From Bacteroidales bacterium (GTDB taxonomy: Bacteria; Bacteroidota; Bacteroidia; Bacteroidales; P3): a stretch of DNA of 64,000 nt. The translations under genes were made by a program, and so were the position numbers. Shown one piece after another: positions 10,601-19,590 of the stretch. Within the stretch, counting starts at the first letter, position 1. Each line of letters opens with the position of its first letter. The stretch is taken from NCBI GenBank assembly GCA_024400545.1, contig JAKSMO010000001.1, forward strand, positions 62,001-126,000, read 5' to 3'. The notes beneath the pieces are model-generated. The model did no database searches. It had not been told where the DNA came from and saw nothing but the letters and a program-made list of their open reading frames with translations.

Positions 10601-13600
10601 AGATTGACAATGGCTCGTGGCAGCAGACTACTGGCAATGCCGGCAACCTGCCTCTGGGTTATACCCGCACTGTGCGCCTGCTGAGCACTCATCTCACTCC
10701 CGGTCGCCATACGGTGACTGCTGTGGTTAGAGTGACTGGCGATACTGTTACATCCAACGATACGATCCGCCGCACTTTCAATGTCCGCTTCTGCGCTGGC
10801 GAATATCAGATCGGCACTTGCACTGGTAGCGATTTCGTTAACCTGGCAACTGCTATCGACACCCTGCACAATGCAGGTGTGGCAGGTAACGTAATCTTCA
10901 ACCTCTGTCCGCAGACCTTCAACGAACAAGTGGTGTTGGGCAATGTGCCTGGTGCTTCGCGCTATTCTTCGATCACATTCCGCACCATGCCCGGCTCGGC
11001 CGATATGGCTAAGATTACTTACGCTCCCACTCAGGCAAACAACTATGTGGTAAGCCTGAACAATGCTACTTATATCAACTTCGACAGCATCCTCTTCTAC
11101 GCTAACTACACTACTGGTTCCGGTAACAATATCTATGCTACTGTGGCCTATATGAATGGTTGTAAGAATGTGGCTTTCCGCAATAGCGTTCTCCGTTCCA
11201 AGAAGACTAACGCATCTTCAACTAATGCTAATGTTGTGGTGCTGGGTTCCGAAAACCATTATGTCACTATCAACAATTGTGTGTTGGATAGCGGTTATTA
11301 TGGTGTTCGCTCGATGGCAACGGAGGGTAGCGACAATATTACAATTAGCAACTCCGACATTCTCAATTTCTGGTTCCAAGGTGTTTACCTCCGCAACACC
11401 GACACTATCAACATTTCCGACGATAGCATTTCGGCAGGTGTGGCCACTGCTGGTAAGCCCCTTACCGGTGTCTATCTGGCCGACGTGCATCATGCCACTG
11501 TTCAGCGCAACTTCATCTTTATGATGGATAATGCAACCGGTGGTAAGCGCGGTATTGTGCTCAACAACTGTCGTGGTACCAATCTCGACCGTGTGAATGT
11601 GTATAACAACATGATCTCGCTCAAGGGTACTGCTGTTGCTTCGCTGGTTCCTTCTGCTATTTGGATTGACTCGCTCTGTAAGTATGTCAATGTTTATTAC
11701 AACTCCGGTTGTCTTTATGCCGGTGCCAACCAGCAAGCCACTCGCACCTTTAGCGTGCAGAAATCTTCGGCTGTTCATGTGTTGAACAATATCTTTGAAA
11801 ACCAGAGTAAGGGTTACGCTGCCTATATTGATGTGGATACTTGTGTGGCTTCGCACAACTACAACAATTTCTGGTCTAATTCCGAGCCCAATCCTAACAC
11901 GGGAGCTCGTAAGTTTGTCCGTTGGGGTGCGGTTGACTACACTTGCCTCGACTCGCTCCGTGCCGTGACGCAGAAGGATATTAACTCCTTCGAACTGGAG
12001 CCCGACTTCCTCGACGAACGTGACCTGCGCCTGCGTATCGGTATCTTGGCCGCTCGTGCTCAGTACAACCCCGATGTGACCACCGATGTGTTTGGCAACA
12101 TCCGTCCGCAGATTCCTCAACCCACCATCGGTTGCTATGAGTTCAATAGTATCCGTGTTAACCACGATGTGGCTGTGGCTTCTATTATCGAACCTGTCAT
12201 GCCTACCATCACTACCGGTGCCAATGCTATTGTGAATAATATCGAGACCGACCAGATTCTGGTTCGTGCTTCGTTCTTCAACAATGGTACCTCTGACCTT
12301 GAAGAAAACTGTACTTGGTATGCTTATCTTGCCGATGTTACTCCTGAGGTAAGATCTGCAGTTCACACCTTGCCCGCTTTGGGTCACGACTCGGTTGTTC
12401 ACGACACTGTTTACCTCGAATCGCCCCTGGGCATTCAGGATACTCAGCGCGTTGTGGTAGTGCTTAATATTGGTGCTCAATATACCGATACCCGTCTAGA
12501 GGATAATGTTGACACTGCTGTGTTCTTTATCTATCCCGCTTACGACTTGCAGCTCTTGTCTTCAGTTCTCGATTCTTCGGTGGATGCTCACCACTGCCGT
12601 CTCTACGATCCTCCCATCCGCTATACCATTAAGAATGTGGGTAAGAAAGACTTCCCCGGCGATTTCAATTTCTATCTGGGTTATGACTACTATTGCTCCA
12701 ACCCCTCCACGGTGTCTTTCCCCAATATTCCTGAAAACAATATTTGCGGACCTTACACTTTCGGATCTGCACTTCCTGTAGGTATCGACCGTCCTGTGGT
12801 CCTTGATCCTTCTTGCCGCCCGAATCTCTATCCCACCGGCTATTCCGATGATATCACCATCCGTTTCCGTGGTTGGGTGGATTACGAGCACGACATCAAG
12901 CATCATAACGATACTACCAACTATGTCAATATCCTGTCCAACCATACTCCCAACCTGCCTGTGGTTCACGACACGATGGTTGACTATGGCTCTTATGGCA
13001 ACCTTTATGCCACTCAGGTGGATGGTGCTACCAACAATAAGCATTTTGTGCTCCACTGGACTCGCGATAGTGTGAATGTGGCCGATTTCTATACTGGTAA
13101 CAACAACTACAATCGTTCCACGCATTGGAGCAGCACTCCCCAGTACTTCCACGATTCCACTTATTATGTCTATTGTGTGTCGGATAAGGGCTGTACTTCC
13201 TACTATGCACCTATCAACGTTGGCATCAATCCTCCTCTTGCTCACGATGTGTCTATTTCCGAGGTTGTTTCTCCTCGTGCTAGCGGTCGTGTTTATCTCG
13301 AAAAAGATACCGTCAAGCTGCGCATTGTAAACTATGGCTCTCAGGCTGTTTCTAACATTCCTGTTGCCTTCAAGTGGATGAACGCTAATGGTAATACTAC
13401 TTATCTTGAGGTTCATGACACTATCCGTACTACTATTCCTGGTCGTACTGGCGATAATGAGCATGATCCTAATCAGGTTCACAACTATGTGTATGTGTTC
13501 GATACTGCCTTGCTCAATGTCAATAATCCGTTGCCCAATAATGCAACAAGCTACAAGTTGAATGCTTGGGTTTATCACGGATCTGATATGCAGCGTGGTA

Positions 13601-16600
13601 ACGATACTCTGCGAGCCCTCCATACTTTCAAGGCACTGCCCGAAAGTACGTATAATACCGAAGGTGACTTCCCGCAAATGGAACCCGCCGGTCCCGAGGG
13701 CTTTGATATCACTCGTGTGTCCTTCAATGAGATTGACTACAATATGCCTGACATGATAGGTTATGACCACCTTGTGCTGGGTAGCTATAACCCTGCAGGT
13801 GCAGAATGCCCCACTCTCTATCTCCGTGCGGGTACTACCGATACCCTAACTGTTGAAGTGGCTAACAACAAGGATGAGTCTGACCGTTCTACTGCTGCTG
13901 CACTCTTTGTCGGTATCGACTACAACCGCGATGGTCAGTATGACTTTACCGGTATTGAGAATATCACCAGGGATAGCAATGCTACTGCAACGAATTACAC
14001 TCGCATCGTCCGTAGTCGCCAGACTTTCCAGATGCCTCTCACTATTTCTCGCGACATCGCTCAATATGGCTTCATGCGTATGGTGGTCTTTGTCATTGGC
14101 GACACCAATGCGGGTAGACATGGCGAGTTCAACCTCGATCAGAATTTTGCTAATGGACAGAAACAGGAGTACCTCCTCTTTGTTCAGGAAGATTCTGCCC
14201 TCGACTCTATTGACGCTGCTCTCACCCGTGTGGCAGGTCCTCGCAATCACATTGTCACCCAAGATGATCATCGTGTGAGCGTCATGCTTGCCAACAAGGG
14301 TGCCAACACCCTCACCTCTGCCGAGATCAACTACTCGTTTGCCGACAATGTTCACCCTGCTCAGATTGGTACGGTCCACTGGACTGGATCTCTTGAGCCT
14401 GGTATGAGTACTGTTGTCCTTCTTGATTCCATCAATTTCTTCGAAGGTACTACCGATCTCAACTGCGAAGTCGTTGTTCCTGGCGATACTATCCATACAA
14501 ACAACAACTACCTCCAGTATCAATATCATCGCTATTTTGTTGTCGAACCTCGATTTATTGATAGCTTTGATATGAGTATCGATAAGTGGTATGCTCCTGC
14601 AGGCTATAATAATTTCACTCGCAACTACTGGGTAAGAGCAACACCCAACAAGAATGTTCTTGCTTCGGCCTACTCGCAGCCCAATGCTTATGTTACCGAT
14701 GCAGGCAATCCCATTGTGACTGGTAAACACGGCAATCGTAGTGTTCTCTATTCGCCCATTATCAGTATCCGCCGTATCAGAACTGATACCATTACATTCT
14801 CCCTGAGCAAACACCTCTTAGGCGATAGCTATCTCCGTCTCGAATTCCGCGACTGGGAGGGCAACTGGCGTCTGGTTGAAGATCCCGGTGCTCGTTGGGG
14901 CTTTGATAACAATCCTAGCTGGTACGATACTGAAAATGGTTGGAATGGTACCGAAGGTGGTGGCGCATACATCACCAAGAGCCTTTCCACCAAGGATCTT
15001 AGTGGCGACTTTGGTCAGGACCTCCAGTTCCGTTTCGTATTCACCACGCCTGTGGCAACTTCTCCCACTGCTGCATTCGGTGAAGGTGCTGCTATCGACA
15101 ATTTCAACCTGGGTCGCGCTCGTCGTAACCGTGATGCAGGTGTCATAGCTGTCACTCACCCCACCGCACCTCAGTTTGGCCAAACAATCTATCCTCGTGT
15201 GCTCATCAAGAACTATGGTCTTGATACTATCAAGGACTTTGGCGTCAGCTACCTGCCTTATGGCGTTTATCTGGCAGCCGAGAGTATCTGCGATCTTACG
15301 ATTCCGCCAGACGAAGTTGTAGAGTACGAGTTCCCCAATCCTTTCACCATCACAAACATCTATCCTGATACCTTCCAGATTGCAGCGTTTACTTCGCTGT
15401 CTGGCGATATCTACTACGACAATGATACCAATATCACCGTATTTGGCTTGGCTCCTCTTGTCAACGACCTGTATATGTACGACATCCTTTCGCCTCTCGA
15501 AAGTGGTGTGGCTGGTGATAGTCTTGATGTCACTGTCCGTCTGCGTAACTTCGGACAAAACGATATCGATTCTTGTATGGTTTACCTCCAGTTTAACAAT
15601 GGTGAAGTTGTTGGCGAGAAGATAGTCTTTGCCGATTATCTGGGACGAGATCTTGGTTCTACCGAGTTCTTCAACTACACATTCCGCCAGCGAATCCGTG
15701 CTACAATGGGAACAATGCAACTATCCACATGGTGTAAATACCGTAACGATACCTATCCGTACAATGATACAGCTTCTCGCACAACCTACGGTGTGGCTGC
15801 TATTACCGATCTGAAAGCCACAGCGGGTCTTATCAGTTTGGTTGACCAAAGTGGTGCCACTATTGAGCTTGTTATCGATAATATGGGTGGTCGCATGGCA
15901 AACAACTTCAAGGTGGGCTTCTGGATCGACAATGATACCAACACTCGTTTTGAAGAAACCTTCTACCAGGAGGGTGGTATTCCTTCCGGTGCACGCCGTG
16001 TCCATCGTTTCTCCCAGAGAATTCCTGGTCGTGTAGGTGTTCCTATCAATTATCTTACCGTGTATCTTGTCTGCCCCGATGACTTCAACACATCCAATGA
16101 TACCACCAGCTATATTTCTGATTTCTTTACAGACCTGTCTTTTGACATGGTCGAGATTGAGGAAAATCGCTCCGATTATTGCCGTGTGCGTGCCGTCATC
16201 ACCAACCATGGTACGGGTCAGTACTTCTCTTCGTTCACACCTTCTATCACGATTAATGGAAGTAGAGCACTTCGTGTACAGTTCCCACGTGACGTGTACT
16301 CCTTCAATCCTGGCGAAACTCGTCGTATCCTCATGGTTGGGGAAAATGGTACCGCTCTCACCATTCCGAAGGATCCTAACCGCAATTATGTCGGTTCGGG
16401 TACTTTCCAGGTGGTTAACGATGATACTGATCCTTCCAACAACCAAACTACTATCATCCGTGTGCTCAACTACTTTGAGGATGTTCCTCGTGTTGACCAA
16501 TCTGACTTCGTCCTTGAGCAGAATTATCCCAACCCTGTGGTTGATCAAACTTCCATTGAGTTTGTTCTGCCCTATGCTGGTGAAGCCCGATTCTTCGTCA

Positions 16601-16758
16601 ACGATGTCGTAGGCCGCGAAGTTTATCAGAACACCAAGATGTATGACGATGGTCGTCATAGTATTACTTTCAGCCGCAAAGATCTCCCCTCCGGAGTTTA
16701 CTACTACGGTATTGAGTTCAATGGTGAACGTCGTATGCACAAGATGATTATCAAGTAG
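4681..16758 (+). CDS. Giant T9SS-secreted multidomain protein (4025 aa)
   Basis: A 4025-residue secreted protein. It has a signal peptide (about residues 1-22, ending SHAQ) and a C-terminal type A sorting domain in the last ~87 residues (NYPNPVVDQTSIEF ... LPSGVYYYGIEFNGERRMHKMIIK pattern). It should therefore cross the outer membrane by the type IX system and be surface-attached or released. By reading, the order is: a jelly-roll-like region (30-215), Ig/CARDB-like modules, a first right-handed beta-helix region (about 655-1100), more CARDB-like modules joined by VTNVPNVD linkers, a second beta-helix region (about 2035-2485), further CARDB-like modules, a GEVED-like segment (about 3055-3175, GIDYNRDGQYDF) and final adhesion-like modules. 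No catalytic signature was recognised; an adhesin or surface fibre role is an inference. The stop overlaps the GTG of tilS by one base. Confidence 0.92.
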   Translation: MMKRFLLIGLIFALATFTSHAQIQQMFSQDFEAGSPINYSVRGANYALQTSIVSGGSRSLKMTHTQNDTVILTLDTLDFSHDATLTYVALNFMHIAYADARNFVNVTDNCIIEAKRPDQTTWTRLNSSHYSHADGGTTNFDDLASFNKQSYEEWMSSPSVNNTLWKQERFNLHQMFQGVATVDKKLQIRFMVLPRSISTGSEAWYLDDITVRASSQDIVTPRIFMRMFPDHLDYPSSRGAKLVCDLTTTVSQGMNGDSAFCVYRVGNSSVLDTTYLHRVPGIANRFEGRIPFCGYDTLVHYHIIAKDSTVNSNTITFPRNRNQWNTYRCVRGKTNTGVWTGNYTNVTTFPFPAYDDNRSEFVYDSAMMAEMGFGPGYITDIRIILSTSPLNVTRQHVQFRLANAPGTYQRTTQQSYTSSEMQVVYDGPLTINQAAAGSNFDIHLQDTFFYAGHDLIFQVFIDGPGVNNPAANPIKHIPVATGKRSLVLDGFAANLGYDAYGSDLENFEMGVLSDTRPWVQFFETKNIPLVYDCGISALAYPSYDVPSIVGNDSVVVWLKNFGARNLDSCGIYYQLDNNTIAPAVNWTGNLAPGDSVRVVLSTSQNFTVGYHTLRAWVGDYIKVEGGTRIVRDHEPYNDTTFSPFAACSGPYSGTRTVGTGAGAHFASLEKCLYALSRCGISAPLTIKLPAGVYDVTKFPYIPGTSVSNYVTFEPATASAVVTFRRSRQGNNNNAASLVDMTEARSIRFHNIRFSNGVNADNRCNVLVRMGRNSSNCQFLNCQFVDSNAVTASAQSLLLTGYADSTLVQNCTFYGGTVGVDVSGAAPDDRANRNVVQFNDFANQVNTAIRVVNQNHVFVDSNYCNDVRTNASYVVLAQHCYQGSRIVRNRVYNTKGACCIGVSDYHGSASEYSVVANNMVVSLDDGTTNMLTTPLNIIKGSYIKAVFNSVRMSANDRVNVAAATFGGDVITNSYFQNNVIATFDTSNYAFSFVPGTNASSLHVDHNCYYSTSGVLNKLTGVNYTSLNSWMNAVPTDFGSVVGNPNFTNGAVCNVDLRSFNALLRNVGTPVPEVTDDLFGSTRNAAQPSLGAYEVTALAIDFTPVEFITPLEDYCGAPASIPVEVAIRNTGSGTYSYATSSVPIRINYSVNNGPIQNFLITGRTCGPGDTIHFLSTRTVSLPSGPNNSDATHTINWSVKCTLDPDDLNDDATWTVISRYAAPAPTVINQNVAYGNTATITPTAGVNTWPVSHYTSGNGRQQRSGISWYRHMDDTAAFYYGPSYTTEPIFADTTFYISQKRNLPLVKITEVQVNRTAAGATSPMPSWMNTSTAFAIELTNCGDYPANLEGDSILVVQPTTAAKIWVLPNVTIQPGENLVLQFKTNTAPSDSTRTIYAPSTAIVAPAFTSHFGVIYRDGHGVADAVAFNNVITASSTQAIRWGNQGIPAAVWQGNAIDLAQQGTGTNTPTAGARRIAWPTNAATASPTATATLWQVSNASNLMHLGETETNLIRYYDNGCEGALSPVNIHVTNVPNVDLAVSEIMVDTGCNLSTCEPVMARVHNFGATAVSNVRVHYSVDGGATIACTDTILSLAPRSAVNHTFSQTLDMHAQSDTVYNLKVWVSANSSDGSHGNDTTTASFHSNYTPDLPYVSNLLTVDYGDQLTITATGLNPMARIIWSDANHVDIDTTGAVYTTSNIYHHDTLYYRAIAMKDVATTHVGTLATATNNNFPSPYNPKLRYVKEQYIYTAAQIRAAGHGAGTISSLSFYLAAMGANVTDFTFSNYNIKMGTTTASIFANTNYISGLTPVYSATNLTLTSDDLGWVKHTLDTPFNWDGTSNIVIEVTRALSTAGITNGANTRYTLQANTVLTKQHATNNMANETVAANKGGNLPDLMIGFFEPQGCESGGTSCSGTDGIGTESMVRISVTNVPNVDASITFDPVLDTVALASCDTSVINVVLSNGGNNNINDYTLRYKIDNGSWQQTTGNAGNLPLGYTRTVRLLSTHLTPGRHTVTAVVRVTGDTVTSNDTIRRTFNVRFCAGEYQIGTCTGSDFVNLATAIDTLHNAGVAGNVIFNLCPQTFNEQVVLGNVPGASRYSSITFRTMPGSADMAKITYAPTQANNYVVSLNNATYINFDSILFYANYTTGSGNNIYATVAYMNGCKNVAFRNSVLRSKKTNASSTNANVVVLGSENHYVTINNCVLDSGYYGVRSMATEGSDNITISNSDILNFWFQGVYLRNTDTINISDDSISAGVATAGKPLTGVYLADVHHATVQRNFIFMMDNATGGKRGIVLNNCRGTNLDRVNVYNNMISLKGTAVASLVPSAIWIDSLCKYVNVYYNSGCLYAGANQQATRTFSVQKSSAVHVLNNIFENQSKGYAAYIDVDTCVASHNYNNFWSNSEPNPNTGARKFVRWGAVDYTCLDSLRAVTQKDINSFELEPDFLDERDLRLRIGILAARAQYNPDVTTDVFGNIRPQIPQPTIGCYEFNSIRVNHDVAVASIIEPVMPTITTGANAIVNNIETDQILVRASFFNNGTSDLEENCTWYAYLADVTPEVRSAVHTLPALGHDSVVHDTVYLESPLGIQDTQRVVVVLNIGAQYTDTRLEDNVDTAVFFIYPAYDLQLLSSVLDSSVDAHHCRLYDPPIRYTIKNVGKKDFPGDFNFYLGYDYYCSNPSTVSFPNIPENNICGPYTFGSALPVGIDRPVVLDPSCRPNLYPTGYSDDITIRFRGWVDYEHDIKHHNDTTNYVNILSNHTPNLPVVHDTMVDYGSYGNLYATQVDGATNNKHFVLHWTRDSVNVADFYTGNNNYNRSTHWSSTPQYFHDSTYYVYCVSDKGCTSYYAPINVGINPPLAHDVSISEVVSPRASGRVYLEKDTVKLRIVNYGSQAVSNIPVAFKWMNANGNTTYLEVHDTIRTTIPGRTGDNEHDPNQVHNYVYVFDTALLNVNNPLPNNATSYKLNAWVYHGSDMQRGNDTLRALHTFKALPESTYNTEGDFPQMEPAGPEGFDITRVSFNEIDYNMPDMIGYDHLVLGSYNPAGAECPTLYLRAGTTDTLTVEVANNKDESDRSTAAALFVGIDYNRDGQYDFTGIENITRDSNATATNYTRIVRSRQTFQMPLTISRDIAQYGFMRMVVFVIGDTNAGRHGEFNLDQNFANGQKQEYLLFVQEDSALDSIDAALTRVAGPRNHIVTQDDHRVSVMLANKGANTLTSAEINYSFADNVHPAQIGTVHWTGSLEPGMSTVVLLDSINFFEGTTDLNCEVVVPGDTIHTNNNYLQYQYHRYFVVEPRFIDSFDMSIDKWYAPAGYNNFTRNYWVRATPNKNVLASAYSQPNAYVTDAGNPIVTGKHGNRSVLYSPIISIRRIRTDTITFSLSKHLLGDSYLRLEFRDWEGNWRLVEDPGARWGFDNNPSWYDTENGWNGTEGGGAYITKSLSTKDLSGDFGQDLQFRFVFTTPVATSPTAAFGEGAAIDNFNLGRARRNRDAGVIAVTHPTAPQFGQTIYPRVLIKNYGLDTIKDFGVSYLPYGVYLAAESICDLTIPPDEVVEYEFPNPFTITNIYPDTFQIAAFTSLSGDIYYDNDTNITVFGLAPLVNDLYMYDILSPLESGVAGDSLDVTVRLRNFGQNDIDSCMVYLQFNNGEVVGEKIVFADYLGRDLGSTEFFNYTFRQRIRATMGTMQLSTWCKYRNDTYPYNDTASRTTYGVAAITDLKATAGLISLVDQSGATIELVIDNMGGRMANNFKVGFWIDNDTNTRFEETFYQEGGIPSGARRVHRFSQRIPGRVGVPINYLTVYLVCPDDFNTSNDTTSYISDFFTDLSFDMVEIEENRSDYCRVRAVITNHGTGQYFSSFTPSITINGSRALRVQFPRDVYSFNPGETRRILMVGENGTALTIPKDPNRNYVGSGTFQVVNDDTDPSNNQTTIIRVLNYFEDVPRVDQSDFVLEQNYPNPVVDQTSIEFVLPYAGEARFFVNDVVGREVYQNTKMYDDGRHSITFSRKDLPSGVYYYGIEFNGERRMHKMIIK

Positions 16759-18065
16759 TGCTTACTAGGTTTATTACCCATATTCAACAGCAGCACCTCT
16801 TCCCTTCGGGGCAGCAGGTGCTGCTTGCTGTTAGTGGTGGCATCGATTCTGTGGTGTTGGCCCATCTCATGTATTCTGCTGGGTATCCATTTGCCATAGC
16901 TCATTGCAATTTTCATCTTCGTCCGGGCGATTGCGATCGAGACGAGGCTTTTGTTCGACAATTGGCTCAGCAGTATGGTGCCCATGTGCATGTGGCGCAG
17001 TTCGATACCTTGCAGTACTCCAATTCTCACCATCTTTGTGTTGAAGATGCTGCCCGACGGCTACGGTATGATTTCTTTGACCAGTTACGCGATAAGCATC
17101 ACTATGCGGCCATCCTTACTGCCCATCACCGGGATGACGCTACAGAGACCTTCTTCATCAACCTACTGCGTGGCACTGGGTTGGCCGGGTTGCATGGTAT
17201 TGTTGATCGACAGGGTTATCTTGTTCGTCCGCTTCTGCCGTTTTCGCGAGCCGAGATTGAGCAGTATGCAGCAACTCATCACCTTTCTTATGTAGAGGAT
17301 GTCACCAATGCTAGTCTCGATTATCGTCGCAACCAGATTCGTCATCAAGTGATGCCCCTTCTGCGTCAAATCCAACCTTCCGCCGACCAAGCGCTACAAC
17401 AAACCATTCTTCATCTTCAGTCTGTCGAGTCGCTCTACCAGTCTTTATTGCAACCGTTTTTGGTGCAATATGTCACTCACCAAGATGATGGCAAGGTGGT
17501 CGTGTCGTTGGATTTTGCTCAATCGCCCCATGCCCATCAAATCCTGTTTGAAATTCTGCGTCCCTATCAATTCAACTCCACTACAGTGCGCCAGGTCTTG
17601 GCTTGCCGCCAGTCGGGCAAATTGTTTTCGTCACCCACTCACACCCTCCTTTACGATAGGGGAAAACTTATTATCTCTCCCATCATCGTACAGTCGGTTA
17701 ATGCCTTGCTGCAGATTAAAAGTGAAATAGTTCCCCAATTTGATTATGACACACTGCCATTGCGTTCGTTGCCCTCTAATCAAGCCTATTTTGATGCCGA
17801 CAAGGTGCGCCTCCCCCTCAAGCTTCGCCATTGGGTAGAGGGTGATCGTTTTCAACCGCTGGGTCTCAAAAATGGGTCCCAATTGGTTAGTGACTTCTTT
17901 ACTGATCACAAGTTCTCCCTCATTCAAAAACAGAGTCAGCTTATCCTCGTAGATGCTTCTAATACTATCATTTGGATTGTTGGCCATCGCACCACCCATC
18001 CTCATCGTGTTACTCCCCAAACCCGCCGACTACTCATAGTTACCATACTTCCCTCGGACTCCTAA
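16758..18065 (+). CDS. tilS: tRNA(Ile)-lysidine synthase
   Basis: A 435-residue TilS, which ligates lysine to C34 of tRNA-Ile(CAU) with ATP so that it reads AUA codons. The PP-loop SGGIDS is at residues 26-31, followed by HCNFHLRPGDCDRDEAFV and HHRDDATETFFINLLRGTG. The C-terminal TilS domain (about 355-430, LRHWVEGDRFQPLG...SDFFTDHK) is present, so the protein is full length. The chosen start is a GTG whose G is the last base of the upstream TAG stop. No promoter was seen in the end of the upstream gene, so this essential enzyme appears to be translated from the transcript of the giant cargo gene. Confidence 0.9.
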   Translation: MLTRFITHIQQQHLFPSGQQVLLAVSGGIDSVVLAHLMYSAGYPFAIAHCNFHLRPGDCDRDEAFVRQLAQQYGAHVHVAQFDTLQYSNSHHLCVEDAARRLRYDFFDQLRDKHHYAAILTAHHRDDATETFFINLLRGTGLAGLHGIVDRQGYLVRPLLPFSRAEIEQYAATHHLSYVEDVTNASLDYRRNQIRHQVMPLLRQIQPSADQALQQTILHLQSVESLYQSLLQPFLVQYVTHQDDGKVVVSLDFAQSPHAHQILFEILRPYQFNSTTVRQVLACRQSGKLFSSPTHTLLYDRGKLIISPIIVQSVNALLQIKSEIVPQFDYDTLPLRSLPSNQAYFDADKVRLPLKLRHWVEGDRFQPLGLKNGSQLVSDFFTDHKFSLIQKQSQLILVDASNTIIWIVGHRTTHPHRVTPQTRRLLIVTILPSDS

Positions 18066-18129
18066 TTTGTCCACATTGTTTAGGCCTTTTATTATTAATG
18101 GAACTATCAGTCGCTCATAAAGTAGCTGA

Positions 18130-18158
18130 TTGTGAATGCTTTTTTTTATGTACCTTTG
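18130..18158 (+). promoter_or_regulatory. Upstream promoter candidate for ackA
   Basis: TTG (18130-18132), 18 bases and TACCTTTG (18151-18158). It lies about 100 bases upstream of a second promoter, so ackA may be driven by two tandem promoters, or a short transcript may start here. Confidence 0.5.
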
Positions 18159-18226
18159 ATTTTGTGTATCTTCCTTCACTTTGTTTAAGATAAGGGAACA
18201 GCCAAACTCGAGATTGAAAATTTTTC

Positions 18227-18257
18227 TTGTGCGAATCAAAAAAAAATTGTATCTTTG
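18227..18257 (+). promoter_or_regulatory. Proximal promoter of ackA
   Basis: TTG (18227-18229), 20 bases and TATCTTTG (18250-18257) match the Bacteroidetes consensus. The predicted leader before the ATG at 18322 is about 60 bases. Confidence 0.7.
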
Positions 18258-18321
18258 AAAAATCAAGTCAAACTTGATGGTATTTTTAAGTTAATAATAA
18301 TCAGTAAAATATAAATCTACT

Positions 18322-19530
18322 ATGAAAATCTTAGTACTCAATTGTGGCAGTTCTTCGATCAAATATCAGTTGGTCGATATGGCCAACAATGCAGAAGTAA
18401 TGGCAAAAGGCCTTCTTGAACGCATCGGTTTGGAAATGGGTGAATTTACTCACAAATACCATGGTGAGAAACACTACGAGCAGCTCCCTATCCCCGATCA
18501 TACTGCTGGTATCAAGATTGTGCTCAACGCACTCATTGACCCCAAAATGGGTGTTATCAAAGATTTCAAAGAAATCGGTGCCGTTGGTAACCGTATCGCA
18601 CATGGTGGCGAATCTTTCGACTGCAGCGTAGTCGTAACCGACGAAGTTATCGAGAAAATCAAAGCGCTTACTCCTCTTGCTCCTCTCCACACTCCTGGCA
18701 ACCTCGCTGGTATTTATGCTATGCGCGAAGTCCTTCCCGGAGTTCCTCAGGTGGCTGTGTTCGATACCGCTTTCCACAGCACCCTTCCTCCCCAAAGCTA
18801 TCTCTATGGTCTGCCCTATGAATATTATGAGAAATATGGTGTCCGCCGTTATGGTTTCCACGGCACCAGCCATCGCTATGTAGCCGAAAAGGCCGCTAAG
18901 ATGATTGGCAAAAACTGGCAGGATCTGAATATTGTGAGCTGCCATCTGGGCTCTGGCGCCAGCATTTGCGCTATCAAGCAGGGTAAGTCGTTCGATACTA
19001 CTATGGGTATGACCCCGCTCGAAGGTCTTATCATGGGTTCTCGTCCTGGCGATGTTGATCCTGGTACCATCGAATTCATTATCAAGAAAGAGATTACCGA
19101 AAATGGTAAAAGTTGGAAGGATGTCAGCACCATGCTCAACAAGCAGTCGGGTCTCGTAGGCATTAGCGGCGGCAAGCAGGATATGCGTGATATTCGCGCT
19201 GGTCGCGATGCTGGAGATGAGCGTTGCACCTATGCTTTCAATATGTTTGCTCAGCGCGTAAAACGCTACATTGGTGGTTACATTGCCGAAATGGGTGGCT
19301 GCGACCTCGTGCTCTTCACTGGTGGTATTGGCGAAAACGCATGGTTCATGCGTCGTCCTATCCTCGAGAACATGGAGTGCCTTGGCCTTAAGGTTGATCT
19401 CTCTCTCAGCGACAACCGTATGGGTGAAGATATCGTCATCTCCACTCCCGACTCCAAAGTCGCAGTTGTTGTTGTCACCACCGACGAGGAGTTCGTCATT
19501 GCTTCCGACACTTACAATCTGGTCAAATAA
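18322..19530 (+). CDS. ackA: Acetate kinase
   Basis: A 402-residue acetate kinase that interconverts acetyl phosphate plus ADP and acetate plus ATP, the substrate-level ATP step of mixed-acid fermentation. The N-terminal LVLNCGSSSIKYQL nucleotide site, the AVFDTAFHSTLP and RRYGFHGTSHRYV active-site stretches, GDVDPGT and FTGGIGENAW are all present, and the length is normal. The usual partner phosphotransacetylase gene is not next to it, unlike in many Bacteroidales. It is monocistronic here, bounded by its own promoters and a strong terminator. Confidence 0.97.
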   Translation: MKILVLNCGSSSIKYQLVDMANNAEVMAKGLLERIGLEMGEFTHKYHGEKHYEQLPIPDHTAGIKIVLNALIDPKMGVIKDFKEIGAVGNRIAHGGESFDCSVVVTDEVIEKIKALTPLAPLHTPGNLAGIYAMREVLPGVPQVAVFDTAFHSTLPPQSYLYGLPYEYYEKYGVRRYGFHGTSHRYVAEKAAKMIGKNWQDLNIVSCHLGSGASICAIKQGKSFDTTMGMTPLEGLIMGSRPGDVDPGTIEFIIKKEITENGKSWKDVSTMLNKQSGLVGISGGKQDMRDIRAGRDAGDERCTYAFNMFAQRVKRYIGGYIAEMGGCDLVLFTGGIGENAWFMRRPILENMECLGLKVDLSLSDNRMGEDIVISTPDSKVAVVVVTTDEEFVIASDTYNLVK

Positions 19531-19556
19531 TTTTTGCCCAGCATAATCGTTATAGC

Positions 19557-19590
19557 ATAGAGAGCAGCTTGGCTGCTCTCTATCTTTTTT
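19557..19590 (+). terminator. Terminator of ackA
   Basis: Perfect 12-bp stem (19557-19568 with 19572-19583, ATAGAGAGCAGC), 3-base loop, then CTTTTTT. It overlaps the last codons of the convergent C40 peptidase gene. Confidence 0.85.
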
